DNA of 64,000 nucleotides from Artemisia argyi (Eukaryota > Streptophyta > Magnoliopsida > Asterales > Asteraceae). The translations under genes and the position numbers were made by a program. Under the pieces are notes generated by a model. That model ran no database searches. It was not told the origin of the DNA and was given only the letters and a program-made list of their open reading frames with translations. This document shows, in pieces, positions 45,747 to 56,571 of this stretch. Location of the stretch: NCBI GenBank assembly GCA_030686995.1, contig CM060696.1:11483487-11547486 (forward strand), given 5' to 3'. Position 1 is the first letter of the stretch. Each line of letters begins with the position of its first letter.

Positions 45747-46394
45747 TGTTAACATAGTAGTTGATTTTTTTGGCTGTCTTGGTCTAAATGTTGGAGATCA
45801 ATATTTACCGTTTCACCAAAAAATGATTTTTTGAAATAGTCAATGAGAGTCTTGTCATCATAAACCGCTTGACAACGATAGGTGTAATCGTTTACTCTTA
45901 CATTGTACTCTGAAAAGAGAAGCTTAAAAAGATGTTTATTGCCAACCATCGTCTCTGGATCTTCTATGGGGTAGTACAATTTCGTATCCTCACCAGGGTG
46001 CTTGTCAATTACTTCCCATATAAATTTGCCACAAAGCTTGTTCACATTAGAGTCAAATACAACCGATGGAGCAGAGCCTGAATCATCAATAATTCTGATG
46101 ATGAATTTGAATCTGCAAGAGACATTACAATGGGTTATTATTGCAAATGATTCGGATCATTTGAAAAAGTAGGCATGGCAAAAAGATGTGCGATCAAAAT
46201 ATACCTTCTGACAACTTGCTAAACAGTACCATGTTTGTCACAGCTGGAAGCCTGGTTACGATTCCTTGAAGCGCTTGATGCAGGACCTTTTGACACCACC
46301 AAAGTCAACCTTCCTAATGCACTCTTTGCAGGCAATGTACCACCAACCGTGTTTACGATGGATACGATGAATCGTTGCATAGAAAACACAATGG
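45747..46394 (-). pseudogene. RPA70-like C-terminal fragment (zinc ribbon plus OB fold)
   Basis: RPA70 binds single-stranded DNA, and its third DNA-binding domain combines a zinc ribbon with an OB fold. The first exon (minus strand, 46394 to about 46204) reads FYATIHRIHRKHGWWYIACK, with CKEC and, after a frame change, CDKH as the other zinc pair. A TAG follows shortly. A GTATAT donor and a CAG acceptor join it in frame to RFKFIIRIIDDSGSAPSVVF and on to NKLCGKFIWEVIDKHPGE, LFKLLFSEYNVRVNDYTYRC and a stop at 45749. The second exon (98 codons from the inner ATG) is open. The frameshift and the in-frame stops mark a pseudogene. Plant Helitrons also carry RPA-like genes. Confidence 0.7.
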
Positions 46395-46964
46395 TAATTA
46401 TATTTACACCTCACTTTAGAATCTTTTATTGCAAGTTACTGTTATAAAAATCAAAATGGGCCAGTTTGTGTTATATATTTACCCTTTTAACACATCTAAT
46501 GTCTATCATTCATGTGACCATACTCAATGATGTAAATACTAAGTAAAACATCTCACCTCTTTGAGATGCATTTGGATGGAAGATGCTTAGTGAACAAATA
46601 GATCAAATCCAATAACTTCATTTTTCATTATATCAAATGGCTAAAACAAACAATCATCACCTATAATTTTGGTGGTGTTCAACTTTTCTGTAACTTTCGT
46701 TGCTTCAGCTTTTTTCCTTCACATCCCGCTTTGTGCGATCAGTTTGATTTTCAACAAACTTATTCCTAAAAACTCCACTTGTTCATTTGTATGGGCATCA
46801 GAAACAATAACTAAAAGTCAGGTAACTGATCAATGTTAAATAAATATAACCTATTATATTATATAAGGGTTCATCTACATGATTTTGTATTCAGTTAGAT
46901 TAAAGAAGGATTAATAAGTAATTAACCTCACAGACTAAATGCTAATTGAGAAAAGCAACTATAC
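46395..46964. other. Noncoding DNA between gene fragments
   Basis: No exon is recognised. Confidence 0.4.
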
Positions 46965-47018
46965 CTGCTCTTCCGATTGAGCAATGTGTGATTTCAGCAA
47001 TTCAACTTCAGCATTAAC
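46965..47018 (-). pseudogene. Isolated coiled-coil-like exon
   Basis: The 18 codons VNAEVELLKSHIAQSEEQ sit between a CAG acceptor and a GTATAG donor. The heptad-like spacing of V, L and I suggests a coiled coil. The parent gene is unknown. Confidence 0.35.
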
Positions 47019-47285
47019 CTGATGAAATTGTTATCTAACGTTGTAGAGAACCATGCGACTGTTTAATTTTCACACTTTCGGATAACAGCTGAACACCATT
47101 GTTTGATCTGATATGCCTAACGGAACATTGAATCTAGAAACCAACACTTTATCTAGAAGAGTCAGCAAAATCAAGAGCAACATGGGCAAACCTACATAGA
47201 TATAAAATTTTCAAATTATAACCAATAAACAAAAATAGCAGCTTATTAACGAGGGTGTTAGAGTGTCACTTCCTCAAAAGCTTAC

Positions 47286-47487
47286 ATGAGAATTCTTTGT
47301 AATTTCATCTTCTTTAAAAACCGATTGTAAATGAAAGTTCCAATCATAAGGCCTATACACCCAAGAACACATGTTGTACCCAGAAATGATGTTTCCAAGT
47401 TTAAGACTTCTGTTTGGTAGTAGAACATGAATGTTGAGAGATTCAGCATTGTCACCTACGCTAGGAAAAACCAAACCATTGGTCTGG
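47286..47487 (-). pseudogene. Folate-biopterin transporter-like exon fragment
   Basis: In one minus-strand frame the sequence gives FYYQTEVLNLETSFLG, then GLMIGTFIYNRFLKKMKLQR, before a GTAAGC donor. This resembles the membrane segment of plant BT1/folate-biopterin transporters, in which a helix ending in FLG is followed by a G-x-x-YN-x-x-LK loop. A stop lies near the start of the frame. Similarity is by recall only. Confidence 0.45.
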
Positions 47488-49337
47488 TCTCCAGATCAAT
47501 CCAAATAAGACATCATCATCACCAAAATTATTATCGAAAATTCTTTTCATTATGTAATGTTTCGTGATAGAAATCTCTTTGACATAACTAATACTTAAGC
47601 AATTTCGTTAAAGCTCATATGGAGTCAGAAGTTGCAATTTTCATTGGAAAATAGTATCCGAGTATATATCATTTGTTAAATAAACTTTAAGCATATCCAT
47701 TAGAGGTAGCAAGATGGGCAAATCAGGAGCGTTGGGTGCCGGGTCAAAGAAGGTTACGGTAGTAATGGGTTACTTATATGTAGAATTTATAAAAACGTCC
47801 TTTGCTATTCCTAAAAATAGACACTACCTAGTGTTATAGCTAACCTGACACCTGATGAAGAGGAGATTTCAAACATGATTAACAGCTTCACTACAACTAT
47901 TGTTGGTCCATATATCAGACTCCAACCGTGGTCAATCTTAACTTGCAATTCCTCAGCGTGGCTTGTTATAGGGTTACCTACCTGCATTTCAATCATAAAT
48001 TAGTAATAGCTTAATTAGAGTCACACTGCGAAGCTAACTCACGTTATTAAGGCATCTTTTCTTTACCTACATAATTATCCTTAAACTTTCTAGGAGTCAC
48101 TGGCAAAGCGCACATTATCCCACCCAAAACTCCTTATGGAAACAACCTGGAAACTCCATTACTTGTGCTACTTTGCAGTAAAAATGGCTATGGCAACCAT
48201 CATTTTTGAACTATGTATTAGAAACCTTATTATGGCTTTAGTAGTATTTAATCATGAATGAAAACCTTTTATAAATATCAATATTATCTATTTATGCAGT
48301 AGCTTAACTATTAAATCTTAAGCTCTCCAAAACACACATTTTGTTCTTATTATAGCCTGAACCAAACACTCCAAGTGCCTGTTATAACATGGTCCAAACA
48401 CTCCTTAGTTATTCGATTCAGGATTACTACTAAAGTAAACTATGGTTCATTAAAGGTTACTCCTAATACACCTCACACTTTAGAAGCTAATAGCATCTCA
48501 CTTTTATATGTTTTAAAGATGCCTTCCTATTTTAAACATAAAAATAGACCAGCTAATGACATACAAGTTACATTCCTTATTTTTGTATTATCCTACTTTA
48601 AGGCTAATAATACAGTTAGAGTATAATATCTTTTATTACTACTTATTCCTTAAAATGGGACATATTTACTAATTTATATATATGTTTTATGACAATTTAA
48701 GAGCATGTTAGAAGTTTTCTTGTTATAGGCCTGTACAGTTTAGGCGGACATATATCTTTAGCTTGAACCAACTTCCCTTATTCGATTCCAAAATTTCAAT
48801 TATGACTTTTGAATTACGGAATTATTAACTTTCCCTACATACTATTGTCCATTTGAACTGAGCATAACAGCATCCTTTATAACTTTTTGGGGCTTGATTT
48901 TCAGCACTTTTACATGATAGTCAAGTCCGTCAAAAGAGACAAAATCAGTCCAATATGCAGCTCAAAATAAGATGCAAATTCAGCCATTAGACCTGAGTAT
49001 ACCAACAATATTTATAGTAGTTCAGGATCTGATTTCAGTCACTCTTAAGCTGAATTTTATTTTGATTACTTAGGAATATATATAACTAATGAATAGCGAA
49101 AGGGGTCTTACGATTATAAGCCTTGGAATTGTTTTGTTGCGTAGATAATAACTTAAAAACCAAGGTGTCAAACAGGTCAAGTCTAAAAAAAGTATTTAAA
49201 TCATTACTTTCCATCATGGTTAAACTATAGGAATGGGATGTGCCATTATTTTCAATTACACGTGATCTCAGTCCCTCTACATGATGTGCAATGTAATTAA
49301 ATATGCTCAAGCTGTAAAATGGCATCATTACCTGCAA
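47488..49337. other. Noncoding DNA, possible further exon remnants
   Basis: A minus-strand stretch near 48090-48150 (GGIMCALPVTPRKF) and a 61-codon frame at 47996-47811 could be exon remnants. Neither is assignable. Confidence 0.35.
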
Positions 49338-49655
49338 GGTGAAACTATGGTAGCACCATTAGCTGGTTCATCCTTGGAGTTTGATGCAACATACCCACGT
49401 TTCAGATCCTTAACAACAACATTCTTCACATTGAACCCAACATTGTCACCTCACTCGCCTGGAAGAGTTTCAGTTAGAGCTTTATGGTGCATCTCTACTG
49501 ACTTGACTACAATGGTCAAACCAGATGGTCCAAATGTGACAACCATACCGGGTTGATGACACCAGTCTCTACACGTCCCAATGACACAGTTCCAATACCA
49601 CCAATGTTGTAAACATCCTGAAGTGGTAGACGGACGAGCTTGTCTAATGGTCTCC
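49338..49655 (-). pseudogene. Elongation factor 1-alpha fragment
   Basis: The minus strand reads [18 protein letters not shown], then [12 protein letters not shown], a one-base deletion and, in another frame, [10 protein letters not shown] and [18 protein letters not shown] short insertion with a TGA is followed by [20 protein letters not shown] and ASNSKDEPA. This is domain 2 of EF-1alpha, with two frame disruptions. It has no flanking exons and is a processed or captured fragment. Confidence 0.85.
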
Positions 49656-49690
49656 TGCAGTGGCTGAGCCAGGAAATCTAATCAAAGGGG
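49655..49690 (+). mobile_element. hAT-like transposon end
   Basis: CAGTGGCTGAGCCAGGAAAT followed by AAAGGGGGC resembles the common plant hAT terminus CAGTGGCGGAGCCAG. The other end was not found. The Tat element sits 126 bp to the right. Confidence 0.45.
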
Positions 49691-49816
49691 GCAATGGGCG
49701 ATGAAAATGATTCGATTACGGGTAATTTTTTTTTTAATAAAATATAGAACGGGTCGGGTCGGGTCGGTTAATCATTCACACACTCTTATAAATTTGCTTG
49801 TATCAAAGTTCTAAAC

Positions 49817-50311
49817 TGATGACGTATAGCCTATATCTGGGCCACAAGCCCAAATGATAGACATTACTCATACCTAAGCCCACTACGAATGGGCTACCAT
49901 GACAAATGGTATGGGCCGCAGTATTAACGCTTTGGGCTTATAAAGCCCAAAGGCCTAACCAAACCCACCGGGTACACGATAAGGATTATCTATTCAAGGA
50001 ATAGATATCCTTACCTCGGATAAGCACTACGCGTGCGAAGAGTAAGGAGCAAGAAACACGGGTTCTTAGCCCCTATATATAGAATCATACGATTCTCATT
50101 CAAGGTACGATTTACACAATCCCTAACTCTTCAACTAAACCCTAAATCGATTACTTACTCTCACGCCGGAGTCTAATCGGGGGAGACAATCCCTCGATAA
50201 GCCTAACGGTGTTGTTTATTTTCTTAGTGCGCAGGTAACAAAGTGCTAAGAAGCGAATTGATACAAGAACAAGAGCCCAATAACCAGGTACGCCCAACTT
50301 TTGTATCAACA
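49817..50311 (+). repeat. Tat 5' LTR
   Basis: It runs from TGATGACG to GTATCAACA. CTATATATAG at 50073-50082 is the likely TATA box. Confidence 0.95.
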
Positions 50312-50313
50312 AG

Positions 50314-50330
50314 TGGCGCCATCCGTGGGA
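50314..50330 (+). promoter_or_regulatory. Tat primer binding site
   Basis: TGGCGCCATCCGTGGGA, two bases after the LTR. TGGCGCC sites are typical of the lineage. The exact tRNA is not assigned. Confidence 0.8.
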
Positions 50331-50347
50331 CCCTACTAAAAACTAGA

Positions 50348-51232
50348 ATGACGAAGCATAAGAATTCAAGCCAGCGGACTCCGCAGTCAGAAAAGCGTGA
50401 CCATCAGAGGAAGAATCAACAAGATCCGACCTCCAGACAAGCTGCTGGAACAACCAGCGCACCTGGTCACCACGAGGCAGGAACAACCCCACCTCGTCTA
50501 GCAGTAGAACTGCCCGTAAGGACTACCACAGTCACACCAGTGTCCCCAAGCATTGAGGAACTCCAGCGCAACCTCTTCATCACTCCTCATCAGGCCATAC
50601 CCGCGGTGAACAACACTGCGATACCAGGCGCACCTGAACGGAACAGGGTGCCTAATACTGAGGCAGAAATTCTTGCAACAACTGAGGACGCATGCGATCT
50701 AACTCTGGGAAATTTTGTGTCCCAAAATTATGAAACCCTAACCGCCCTAATGCAAGAAGAAGCAGCAAGAAGAGCAGGCGCGGACCTACAAGCCCGACTC
50801 AATTTTGGTCCAGAACGCGAACCATCACCACCACGTCACCCACGAGGAAAACGTGCAGAACGTACCACTATCCATGATAGGTTAGGTGCGGTATCTGACT
50901 CACAATATTCTGGAGACAGCGGTAGGCGCACCAATGTCCATTCCAGACTTGGCAGTCGGGGAATACATGATCGATTAGGGCCTCAACATTCGCCAAGCCA
51001 AGGATCTTCCAAACCGGGGAGTAGGTGGATCCAAGACAGATTGAGGAGAAGAAGATCCCCAAGCAGAGATCCCTCAGGCTCCTCTTCTGAAAGGAGCAGG
51101 CGCAAGCGCCGAAAAAGAGACTATCCTTCTTCCAGCGATGCCTCGGACAATGAGGATAAAGAAACAGGACACTGGAAGTCAAAAGGAAGACGTCGCGAGG
51201 AGGAGAATGAAGATATGTCTCTCCCATGGTGA
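50348..51232 (+). CDS. Tat gag N-terminal ORF (294 aa), ends at in-frame TGA
   Basis: I take ATG 50348, the first after the primer site (the frame is open back to 50243 inside the LTR). The protein is hydrophilic, with repeated [IV]H[DS]RLG units (residues about 178-240) and an arginine/serine-rich, then acidic C-terminus (RSRRKRRKRDYPSSSDASDN) ending MSLPW. Such N-terminal gag extensions occur in Tat elements. The stop at 51230-51232 is followed in the same frame by 21 sense codons and the ATG of the gag-pol ORF, so the two may be one protein divided by a single codon. Confidence 0.8.
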   Translation: MTKHKNSSQRTPQSEKRDHQRKNQQDPTSRQAAGTTSAPGHHEAGTTPPRLAVELPVRTTTVTPVSPSIEELQRNLFITPHQAIPAVNNTAIPGAPERNRVPNTEAEILATTEDACDLTLGNFVSQNYETLTALMQEEAARRAGADLQARLNFGPEREPSPPRHPRGKRAERTTIHDRLGAVSDSQYSGDSGRRTNVHSRLGSRGIHDRLGPQHSPSQGSSKPGSRWIQDRLRRRRSPSRDPSGSSSERSRRKRRKRDYPSSSDASDNEDKETGHWKSKGRRREEENEDMSLPW

Positions 51233-51295
51233 CGCCAGAAAATTGATGCGTTTACACGGCGCATAAGCGATTACTCAGACCACAAACGCAGGCGC

Positions 51296-54200
51296 ATGCC
51301 CGCTAACGTGAAAACATATGATGGAACAGGTGATCCCGACGACCACCTAAAAATTTTTGAGTCAGCCGCAACTATCGAAAATTGGCCACAGCCTGTGTGG
51401 TGTCACATGTTTAATTCCACGTTGGTAGGAAACGCGCGCACATGGTTTAGCAAACTCCCACGTAGGAGTATAGGTGGATTTGAGGAATTACGGAAAGCAT
51501 TCCGCCTAAACTTCACCCAGCGAAAGAAGTGCGCTAAAAACCCTGTGGAATTGGCAAGAGTGAAGCAACGTCAAGGGGAATCAACCAGCGCTTTTATGGA
51601 ACGTTTCAAAGATGAGTGCATACAGGTCAAAGCATGTCCTGAAATTCTAAAAATTTCAGGATTCATGAATGGAATCAATAACCCAGAACTCATCCGGAAG
51701 CTTAATGACAAAGTTCCACAATCTTTTGATGAGCTAACAAAGCGCACTAGATCCTTTATACAAGGAGAAGCAGCTGCTGCGGATAGTAAGAAAGGATATT
51801 CAAACTATAGGCAACAAGAACAGCCGCGGAAACAATCCAATGACCAAAATAACAACCGCAGCAGGAATTACCGCAGTGGAAGAGACAACGACAAATATAC
51901 TCCTCTTACTAAAACTCCAAGAGAGATATTTGTAACAGAAGGTGCGAACTTCCCAAAGCCACCACCAATGCGCACTGCAGAGGAAAAGCGCCTAGGTAGT
52001 GGATACTGCGAGTACCACGGCCAAAAAGGCCATACAACCAACGAGTGCGTCCAACTAAAACAACTAATCGAAAAATTAGTTAGAGAAGGAAGGATGGACC
52101 ACCTCGTAAAAAACATCAAGGAAGGAAAAGACAGACAGAGAAATGGGGGCAAGAAAGAACCCCCAAAGGAAAAAGCTGATACTATATACATGATACAATC
52201 ATGGCAGCGCAAGATAAAGCAAAAAATCAGCCAAAAGTTCTCTCTAGAAAAAGAGATATCCTTCCCTACCATAGCTGCGGACAACGCAGTCGTGGAGCCT
52301 CTAACCATCGAAATACATACCGGAGGACACGACATCCACCGCATGTATATTGATGGGGGAGCATCCGCGGACATCCTGTATGATCACTGTTTCAAAAGAC
52401 TGCGACCTGAACTCCAAAGTCAATTGATACCAGCTACGACATCATTAACAGGATTCACAGGAGAAAAGATCTGGCCCATGGGGCAGCTACGCTTGTTGGT
52501 GGTCGTAGGAGATGAACAACACTCAACCGCGGCATGGATAAACTTTATGGTAATAAAGTCTCCCTCACCATACAATGGTATCATCGGAAGGCCAGGAATA
52601 TCATCCATGCGCGCAGTACCATCCACAGCGCACGGAATGCTTAAATTCCCAGTGGAAGGAGGAATTGTAACCCTCTATAACACAACAGTACCACCAAGAG
52701 AATACATCGCAGCCACAACTGAAGCAGAGACTACTCCAGAACAGCGCATGGAAAAGATGCCAAATTTAAAAGTCGCCATTCATCCAGACTATCCAGAACA
52801 ACAAGTCTCGATTGGAGGATCTTTATCTGACAAAGGTAAAGCAGCTGTATGCGCACTATTGCAGAAGAACCTAGACATCTTCGCATGGGAACCAAAGCAT
52901 ATGACTGGAGTACCGCGCTCCTTCACAGAACATAAGCTACAAATCCGACAAGGATACCCTCCAATACGACAAAAGAAACGCAGCCAGGCCCCAGATCGTG
53001 CAAAGGCTATTCTGGAAGAAGTACACAAGCTAGTAGATGCAGGCATCATGCGCGAAGTATACTATCACGACTGGCTCTCTAACCCAGTTATGGTAAAGAA
53101 GAGTGATGGTAGTTGGAGGATGTGCGTGGACTTCACGGACCTCAACAAAGCATGTCCACAAGACTGCTATCCACTGCTAGAGATAGACTGGAAGGTCGAA
53201 TCCTTGTGCGGATACCCTTTCAAATGCTTCCAAGATGCATATAAGGGGTATCATCAGATCCAGATGGCAGTGGAAGACGAAGAAAAGACAGCCTTCCATA
53301 CCAGTCAAGGAGTATACTGCTATACAAAAATGCCTTTTGGCCTAAAGAACGCAGGCGCGACGTACCAACGACTGGTGGATACAGCCTTCGAAAAACAAGT
53401 AGGCCGCAACTTGGAAGTCTACGTTGACGACCTTGTCATTAAAAGCCATACAGAGGACGAATTAGTGCGCGACATAGAGGAAACATTCCGAACGTTGGGG
53501 CGGATAAACATGAAGTTGAATCCCAAGAAGTGCACCTTTGGCGCAACAGAAGGTATGTTCCTCGGGTATTTGATAGAACCTGATGGAATCAAACCATGCC
53601 CAGAGAAGACAAAAGCTGTTATTGACCTCCCCTCCCCACGCACACTCAAGGAAGTCCAGTCACTGAATGGAAAGTTAGCAGGGCTGAATCGCTTCTTATC
53701 CAAGTCAGCAGACAAATCCCTTCCCCTTTTTAAAACACTCACGAAGTGCACAAAAAAAGGAGATTTTCGCTGGACTAATGAAGCAGAAGAAGCTTTCCAA
53801 CAACTTAAAAACCACCTGGCATCCCTTCCCAAACTCGTCGCTCCGCGACCAGGGGAAGAATTAATCATGTACTTATCGGCGACCTATGGAGCAGTTAGCG
53901 CAGTACTATTGACAGACAGAGACTCCGTCCAAACACCCATATACTTTGTAAGCAAAGCCCTAAAGAAAACAAAGGTTAACTACAGCGCAATGGAAAAGCT
54001 GGTTTTGGCTCTAGTGTTCGCAGCAAAAAGGCTACGTAGATACTTTCAAGCGCATCCAATAGTGGTAATCACTGATCAGCCAATTAAACAAGTTATCTCT
54101 AAGCCTGACGCATCAGGACGCTTACAAAAATGGAGTGTACTACTAAGTGAGCACAATATCTCATACAGGCCGCGCACTGCAATCAAAGGACAAGTCTTAG

Positions 54201-55984
54201 CCGATTTCATCGTGGAGAAGCCAGATAGCGACAGCCCGACATCTGCAGCTAAAGCAGATTTACAGGAACCCTGGATCCTGTTCACAGATGGGTCTTCATG
54301 TGTAGATGGATCAGGCGCAGGCCTTATCCTTACAAATCCAGAAGGTATGGAATTCAACTACGCACTGCGATTTGAGTTCACAACCACAAACAATGAGGCA
54401 GAATATGAAGCCCTACTAGCCGGACTACGCATTGCAATCCAAATGGGCGTACGCAACCTAGAAGCAAACGTAGATTCGCGCCTAGTTGCTAACCACGTGC
54501 TAGGTGAATACGAAGCCAAGGATGAACACATGGTCCAGTACCTGGAAAAGACAAAATCCTTGATCAAGAACTTCGATAGGTTCACAATAAAACAAGTACC
54601 TAGAGGCGACAACAGGAAGGCGGACGCACTCAGTAAAATCGCATCCACAAGCTTCGCACACCTCTCAAAACAGGTATTAGTGGAAACCCTTAAAAACAAG
54701 TCAATCTTGGATATGGAGATATCAACGGTGATAGAGGAACAAGATCCTACGTGGATGACACCTATCATCGAATTTATTAGCAAAGGAATCCTGCCCCAAG
54801 ATCATACAGACGCTCGAAGAATACGGCGCATGGCGCAACGATTCGAGTTACGCGATAACGTACTCTATCGACGATCTTTTTTACAGCCATGGCTCAGATG
54901 TGTCGGACCCCTCCAAGCAGACTACGTCCTCTATGAAATTCACGCGGGATCGTGTAGTATGCACTCAGGGCCACGATCTGTGGTAGCAAGCGCTCTGAGG
55001 TCAGGATACTATTGGCCAACAATGCATCGCGACGCACGCGACCTGATAAGAAAGTGCAGCAATTGCCAAGTACACAGACCAATTCCGCGCCGACCACAAC
55101 AAGAGTTAACACCAATTACCTCACCATGGCCATTTTATAAATGGGGCATTGACATCGCAGGACCTTTCCCTGCCGCAGCTGGAGGAGTAAAATTCCTCAT
55201 TGTAGCCATAGACTACTTCACAAAGTGGATTGAAGCAAAAGCGGTGGTAAACATCACGGGAAACCAAGTCAAACGCTTTGTTTGGGACAACATTGTCTGT
55301 CGCTTCGGCCTACCGGGCGAGATCATATCAGACAACGAAAAACAATTCTGTGATAACCCATTCAAAGATTGGTGCGCACAATTGCACATCACACAACACT
55401 TTGCTTCAGTCAAACACCCACAAACCAATGGCCTAGTTGAGCACGCAAACCGCAGCCTAGGCGAAGGAATAAAAGCGCGCCTTGACAGACACAAAGGAAA
55501 GTGGGTAGATGAACTCTCGCACGTCTTGTGGGCGCATCGCACAACCATCAAAACCAGTACTGGCGACACGCCATTTTCCCTAGTCTATGGAACAGAAGCC
55601 GTCATACCTGCCGAAATAGGAATGCCAACTATACGCACAGCAGAGGTCAACGTCACGACAAATGACGAGGAACGGCGCATAGATTTAGACATACTGGAAG
55701 AAAGACGCGAACGCGCAGCTATACGCGAAGCAAAGGCTAAGGCAAAAATGAAGAAGTATTATGATGCAAAAGTCAAACACACTTCATTCAGACCAGGAGA
55801 CTTTGTTTACCGCGCCAACGATGCGAGCCACGCAGAAGACACAGGCAAGCTCGGACCTAAATGGGAAGGACCTTACGAGGTCACAGACGCGCTCGGCAAT
55901 GGCGCATACAGACTGCGCGACACGGAAGGCCACGACCTTGCGCGCACTTGGAACATTTGCAATCTCAAAAGATGTTACTTTTAG
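51296..55984 (+). CDS. Tat gag-pol polyprotein (1562 aa): capsid, PR, RT, RNase H, aRNase H, integrase
   Basis: The protein makes the particle core and all copying and insertion enzymes. Capsid (Retrotrans_gag) covers about residues 1-160 and a C/H knuckle (CEYHGQKGHTTNEC) starts at C238. The protease has D353-G-G. The RT has YVDD at 709-712 with RMCVDF and FKCFQDAYKGYHQI upstream. The first RNase H is degenerate (MYLSATYGAVSAV). A second archaeal-type RNase H has D998 (LFTDGSS), NNEAEYEALL and RKADALS. The integrase has H1216, H1223, C1254 and C1257, then D1286, D1346 and E1382 (D-x35-E). No chromodomain is present; the end NICNLKRCYF is Tat-like. All catalytic residues are present. MPANVKTYDG is an internal-looking start, which supports fusion to the upstream frame. 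Confidence 0.93.
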   Translation: MPANVKTYDGTGDPDDHLKIFESAATIENWPQPVWCHMFNSTLVGNARTWFSKLPRRSIGGFEELRKAFRLNFTQRKKCAKNPVELARVKQRQGESTSAFMERFKDECIQVKACPEILKISGFMNGINNPELIRKLNDKVPQSFDELTKRTRSFIQGEAAAADSKKGYSNYRQQEQPRKQSNDQNNNRSRNYRSGRDNDKYTPLTKTPREIFVTEGANFPKPPPMRTAEEKRLGSGYCEYHGQKGHTTNECVQLKQLIEKLVREGRMDHLVKNIKEGKDRQRNGGKKEPPKEKADTIYMIQSWQRKIKQKISQKFSLEKEISFPTIAADNAVVEPLTIEIHTGGHDIHRMYIDGGASADILYDHCFKRLRPELQSQLIPATTSLTGFTGEKIWPMGQLRLLVVVGDEQHSTAAWINFMVIKSPSPYNGIIGRPGISSMRAVPSTAHGMLKFPVEGGIVTLYNTTVPPREYIAATTEAETTPEQRMEKMPNLKVAIHPDYPEQQVSIGGSLSDKGKAAVCALLQKNLDIFAWEPKHMTGVPRSFTEHKLQIRQGYPPIRQKKRSQAPDRAKAILEEVHKLVDAGIMREVYYHDWLSNPVMVKKSDGSWRMCVDFTDLNKACPQDCYPLLEIDWKVESLCGYPFKCFQDAYKGYHQIQMAVEDEEKTAFHTSQGVYCYTKMPFGLKNAGATYQRLVDTAFEKQVGRNLEVYVDDLVIKSHTEDELVRDIEETFRTLGRINMKLNPKKCTFGATEGMFLGYLIEPDGIKPCPEKTKAVIDLPSPRTLKEVQSLNGKLAGLNRFLSKSADKSLPLFKTLTKCTKKGDFRWTNEAEEAFQQLKNHLASLPKLVAPRPGEELIMYLSATYGAVSAVLLTDRDSVQTPIYFVSKALKKTKVNYSAMEKLVLALVFAAKRLRRYFQAHPIVVITDQPIKQVISKPDASGRLQKWSVLLSEHNISYRPRTAIKGQVLADFIVEKPDSDSPTSAAKADLQEPWILFTDGSSCVDGSGAGLILTNPEGMEFNYALRFEFTTTNNEAEYEALLAGLRIAIQMGVRNLEANVDSRLVANHVLGEYEAKDEHMVQYLEKTKSLIKNFDRFTIKQVPRGDNRKADALSKIASTSFAHLSKQVLVETLKNKSILDMEISTVIEEQDPTWMTPIIEFISKGILPQDHTDARRIRRMAQRFELRDNVLYRRSFLQPWLRCVGPLQADYVLYEIHAGSCSMHSGPRSVVASALRSGYYWPTMHRDARDLIRKCSNCQVHRPIPRRPQQELTPITSPWPFYKWGIDIAGPFPAAAGGVKFLIVAIDYFTKWIEAKAVVNITGNQVKRFVWDNIVCRFGLPGEIISDNEKQFCDNPFKDWCAQLHITQHFASVKHPQTNGLVEHANRSLGEGIKARLDRHKGKWVDELSHVLWAHRTTIKTSTGDTPFSLVYGTEAVIPAEIGMPTIRTAEVNVTTNDEERRIDLDILEERRERAAIREAKAKAKMKKYYDAKVKHTSFRPGDFVYRANDASHAEDTGKLGPKWEGPYEVTDALGNGAYRLRDTEGHDLARTWNICNLKRCYF

Positions 55985-56571
55985 GCTACGGCCCTTACAC
56001 AAACACCTTTGTACCCTACGTGGTGCCCAATAAGTGTTTATTTTTCTTTTCTTTTCTAGGAATTGTATTTTCTATTTTTTCAAATAACTTGCAAGTATTA
56101 ATAAAATGTTATGGTTTCTAGCTAACTCCATAGCGCATTTTTACTTTATTGCATATATGTCAATATTGTTTATCTTATATTTCTGCCTACATGGCGTGCA
56201 TGCACTACTTAAAGACCCACGAAGGCATAAAGGATGAGTTAACCTACTAATTCACTCGTTGAGTAAGAGGGTTGCAAACCCATCAACATTGGATCACGCA
56301 TCCTTGCTAGGCACCTTACTCTCGAGACGTCGAGGTAAGTATCGCGTGCGCACCCCACGACGGATGCGCATATACCAAGTACACCGTACGAGCTTAGCAA
56401 TATAACGAGCCAAGGCACTTGGTCAAATAATAAAAACTTTGCAAACAATGCAAGTATAAATTAGCAGACAATGCAAGTATATTTAAGTCACGAACTTAAA
56501 ACAAAAATGCATCTTATTCCAAATTTATTAATAAAAAATTACAAGGAAAGATACATAACTATACAAACCGC
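55985..56571. other. Tat spacer between pol and the antisense gene
   Basis: There is no coding domain. It probably carries the 3' ends of both convergent genes. Confidence 0.55.

Noticed and set aside
49338..49655. Functional EF-1alpha exon
   Set aside because: A one-base deletion, an inserted segment with a stop and the lack of flanking exons show it is a pseudogene fragment.
51868..55569. Several antisense frames of 70-168 codons across gag-pol
   Set aside because: They are shadows of the well-supported forward pol frame. Only the antisense gene after pol has domain support and splice sites.
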